In this document: positions 5,015 through 5,859 of the stretch, piece by piece | Position numbering within the stretch: the first letter of the stretch is position 1 | Layout: each line of letters begins with the position of its first letter | NCBI GenBank assembly: GCA_017557265.1 | Contig: JAFZAM010000128.1 | Location: 1-5,859 of the forward strand | Reading direction: 5' to 3' | Origin: Oscillospiraceae bacterium | GTDB lineage: Bacteria; Bacillota; Clostridia; Oscillospirales; Oscillospiraceae | DNA length: 5,859 nt | Position numbers and translations under genes: made by a program | The notes under the pieces: generated by a model | Told to the model about the DNA's origin: nothing | Database searches by the model: none | Seen by the model: only the letters and a program-made list of their open reading frames with translations

Positions 5015-5859
5015 GCGACAAAGACGAATAAGCGCAAGACCGCCGCGAGAAAGACGACGACGCGTTCGTCGTCCGCTCCGCAGAAAAAGGCGCAGTCGAA
5101 GAGCCGCGAGATAGGCGCGATAGTATGCATCGCGCTCGGCGTGTTCGCGCTGCTGAGCTTCTTCACGGGCGACGGGCTCTTTCTGAAGTTCATCCGAGGC
5201 GTCGTGAAGGGCGTCATCGGCGCGGGCTATTATCTGCTGCCCTTCGCCCTCATCGGCGCGGGGCTCATCCTCGCCTTCCACAGAGGCAGGCCCGTGCGCT
5301 TCCGCGTGGTATGCACGCTGCTCATCCCCGTCGTGTTCGGCATAATATGGCATCTTTTTGCCGCGGACAAGTACGAGTGGGGCTTTAAGATGTTCGGCGA
5401 GCTCTACCGCGACGCGGCCGACCCCGCGAGCCCGATAAGCGGCGGCGTGATAGCCGGCTTCCTCGGCGTTCTGTTCAGGACGCTGTTCAGCAAGGTCGGC
5501 GCGCTCATAGTGTTCATCGTCGTGCTGCTCTTCCTCGTGCTCTCCGCGCTCGACCTGACCGTCAGCAAGATAGCCGAGAGCCTCCGCGAGAAGCGCGAGC
5601 GCGAGCGCGAGGCGAAGCCCGAGAAGAAGGCCGCGGAGGAGCTCCCGCCCATAGTCAAGCCCGGCGTGAAAAAGCAGCGCAAGCCGTTCGACGCCGAAAA
5701 CGCGGACGAGCTCAAGGCCGCCCCGCTGACGGGCGCCGCCGCGGGCATAGACCTGCCGGTGGACGGGCCCATCAGGCCCGCGAAGGAGCGCGATTCCTTC
5801 TTCGACCCGAATCCCACCGTTGCCACCCCGGCCGACGTCGTCAAGGGCAGAAGGGGAGC
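5012..5859 (+). CDS. ftsK: FtsK/SpoIIIE family DNA translocase, N-terminal membrane domain (3' end missing)
   Basis: The first 282 residues of a septal DNA pump of the FtsK/SpoIIIE family; the full proteins are about 750-900 residues. The motor and DNA-reading gamma domain lie beyond the window, so the call rests on the N-terminal domain. It begins with a basic, Thr/Ser/Lys-rich tail (1-32), then four hydrophobic segments at about 33-51, 66-88, 98-116 and 161-182, with ISGGVIAGFLGVLFRTLFSKVGALIVFI (142-169) typical of the family. A charged region follows (191-210, with a RERERE run), then a Pro/Ala-rich linker leading to the motor. The gene moves chromosomal DNA through the closing septum, and in spore formers into the forespore. 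The start is TTG 5012, which has an excellent ribosome site. It is probably co-transcribed with uppP. The tepA linkage upstream suggests a SpoIIIE orthologue; ftsK and spoIIIE cannot be told apart from this part. Confidence 0.9.
   Translation, partial: MATKTNKRKTAARKTTTRSSSAPQKKAQSKSREIGAIVCIALGVFALLSFFTGDGLFLKFIRGVVKGVIGAGYYLLPFALIGAGLILAFHRGRPVRFRVVCTLLIPVVFGIIWHLFAADKYEWGFKMFGELYRDAADPASPISGGVIAGFLGVLFRTLFSKVGALIVFIVVLLFLVLSALDLTVSKIAESLREKREREREAKPEKKAAEELPPIVKPGVKKQRKPFDAENADELKAAPLTGAAAGIDLPVDGPIRPAKERDSFFDPNPTVATPADVVKGRRG

Noticed and set aside
5594..5611. CGCGAG hexamer repeated three times as a regulatory or slippage repeat
   Set aside because: It encodes a RERERE stretch in the charged linker, common in this family. 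Three units are too few to claim more.
5404..5844. 146-codon minus-strand frame, and those at 4985-5353 and 4972-5217
   Set aside because: Antisense to the clearly coding ftsK/spoIIIE N-terminus; Ser/Ala-rich mirrored frames without ribosome sites.

Overview
The window is GC-rich (about 60-65% by eye) and carries five genes, all on the plus strand and tightly packed, with gaps of 13 to 138 bases. The gene set and signals suggest a Gram-positive, clostridia-like member of the Bacillota. The evidence is a TepA-type ClpP-like protease upstream of an FtsK/SpoIIIE translocase (a linkage known from Bacillus subtilis), strong GGAGG-type ribosome sites, SigA-type promoters and a TTG start with a very good Shine-Dalgarno. 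The exact taxon cannot be fixed from this sequence. An unusual feature for this base composition is heavy use of the isoleucine codon ATA.

Layout: 1-746 is the C-terminal part of an EctB-like class III (PLP) aminotransferase. It is followed after 13 bases by a complete M18 metallo-aminopeptidase (760-2133, ApeA type), and the two probably form one operon. A strong intrinsic terminator fills the next gap (2147-2183). Its 3' arm also holds the ribosome site of tepA (2184-2849), and its T-tract touches the tepA ATG. A promoter starts directly after the tepA stop and drives a uroporphyrinogen-decarboxylase-family methyltransferase-like protein (2916-4001). A 138-base AT-rich gap follows, with a second promoter of the same architecture enclosed by a perfect 13-bp inverted repeat. 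That promoter drives uppP (4140-4979, undecaprenyl-diphosphate phosphatase). After 32 bases the N-terminal membrane part of an FtsK/SpoIIIE DNA translocase begins from TTG at 5012 and runs off the window.

How the genes fit together: uppP (lipid carrier recycling for the cell wall) and ftsK/spoIIIE (chromosome segregation at the septum) look co-transcribed and both concern envelope and division. The aminotransferase-peptidase pair is amino-acid and peptide metabolism. The URO-D-family protein stands alone, with no corrinoid protein or second methyltransferase in view. No RNA genes, mobile elements, CRISPR arrays or defence systems are visible. The most interesting signals are regulatory: the terminator fused to the tepA start, the twin promoters, and the inverted repeat around the uppP promoter.
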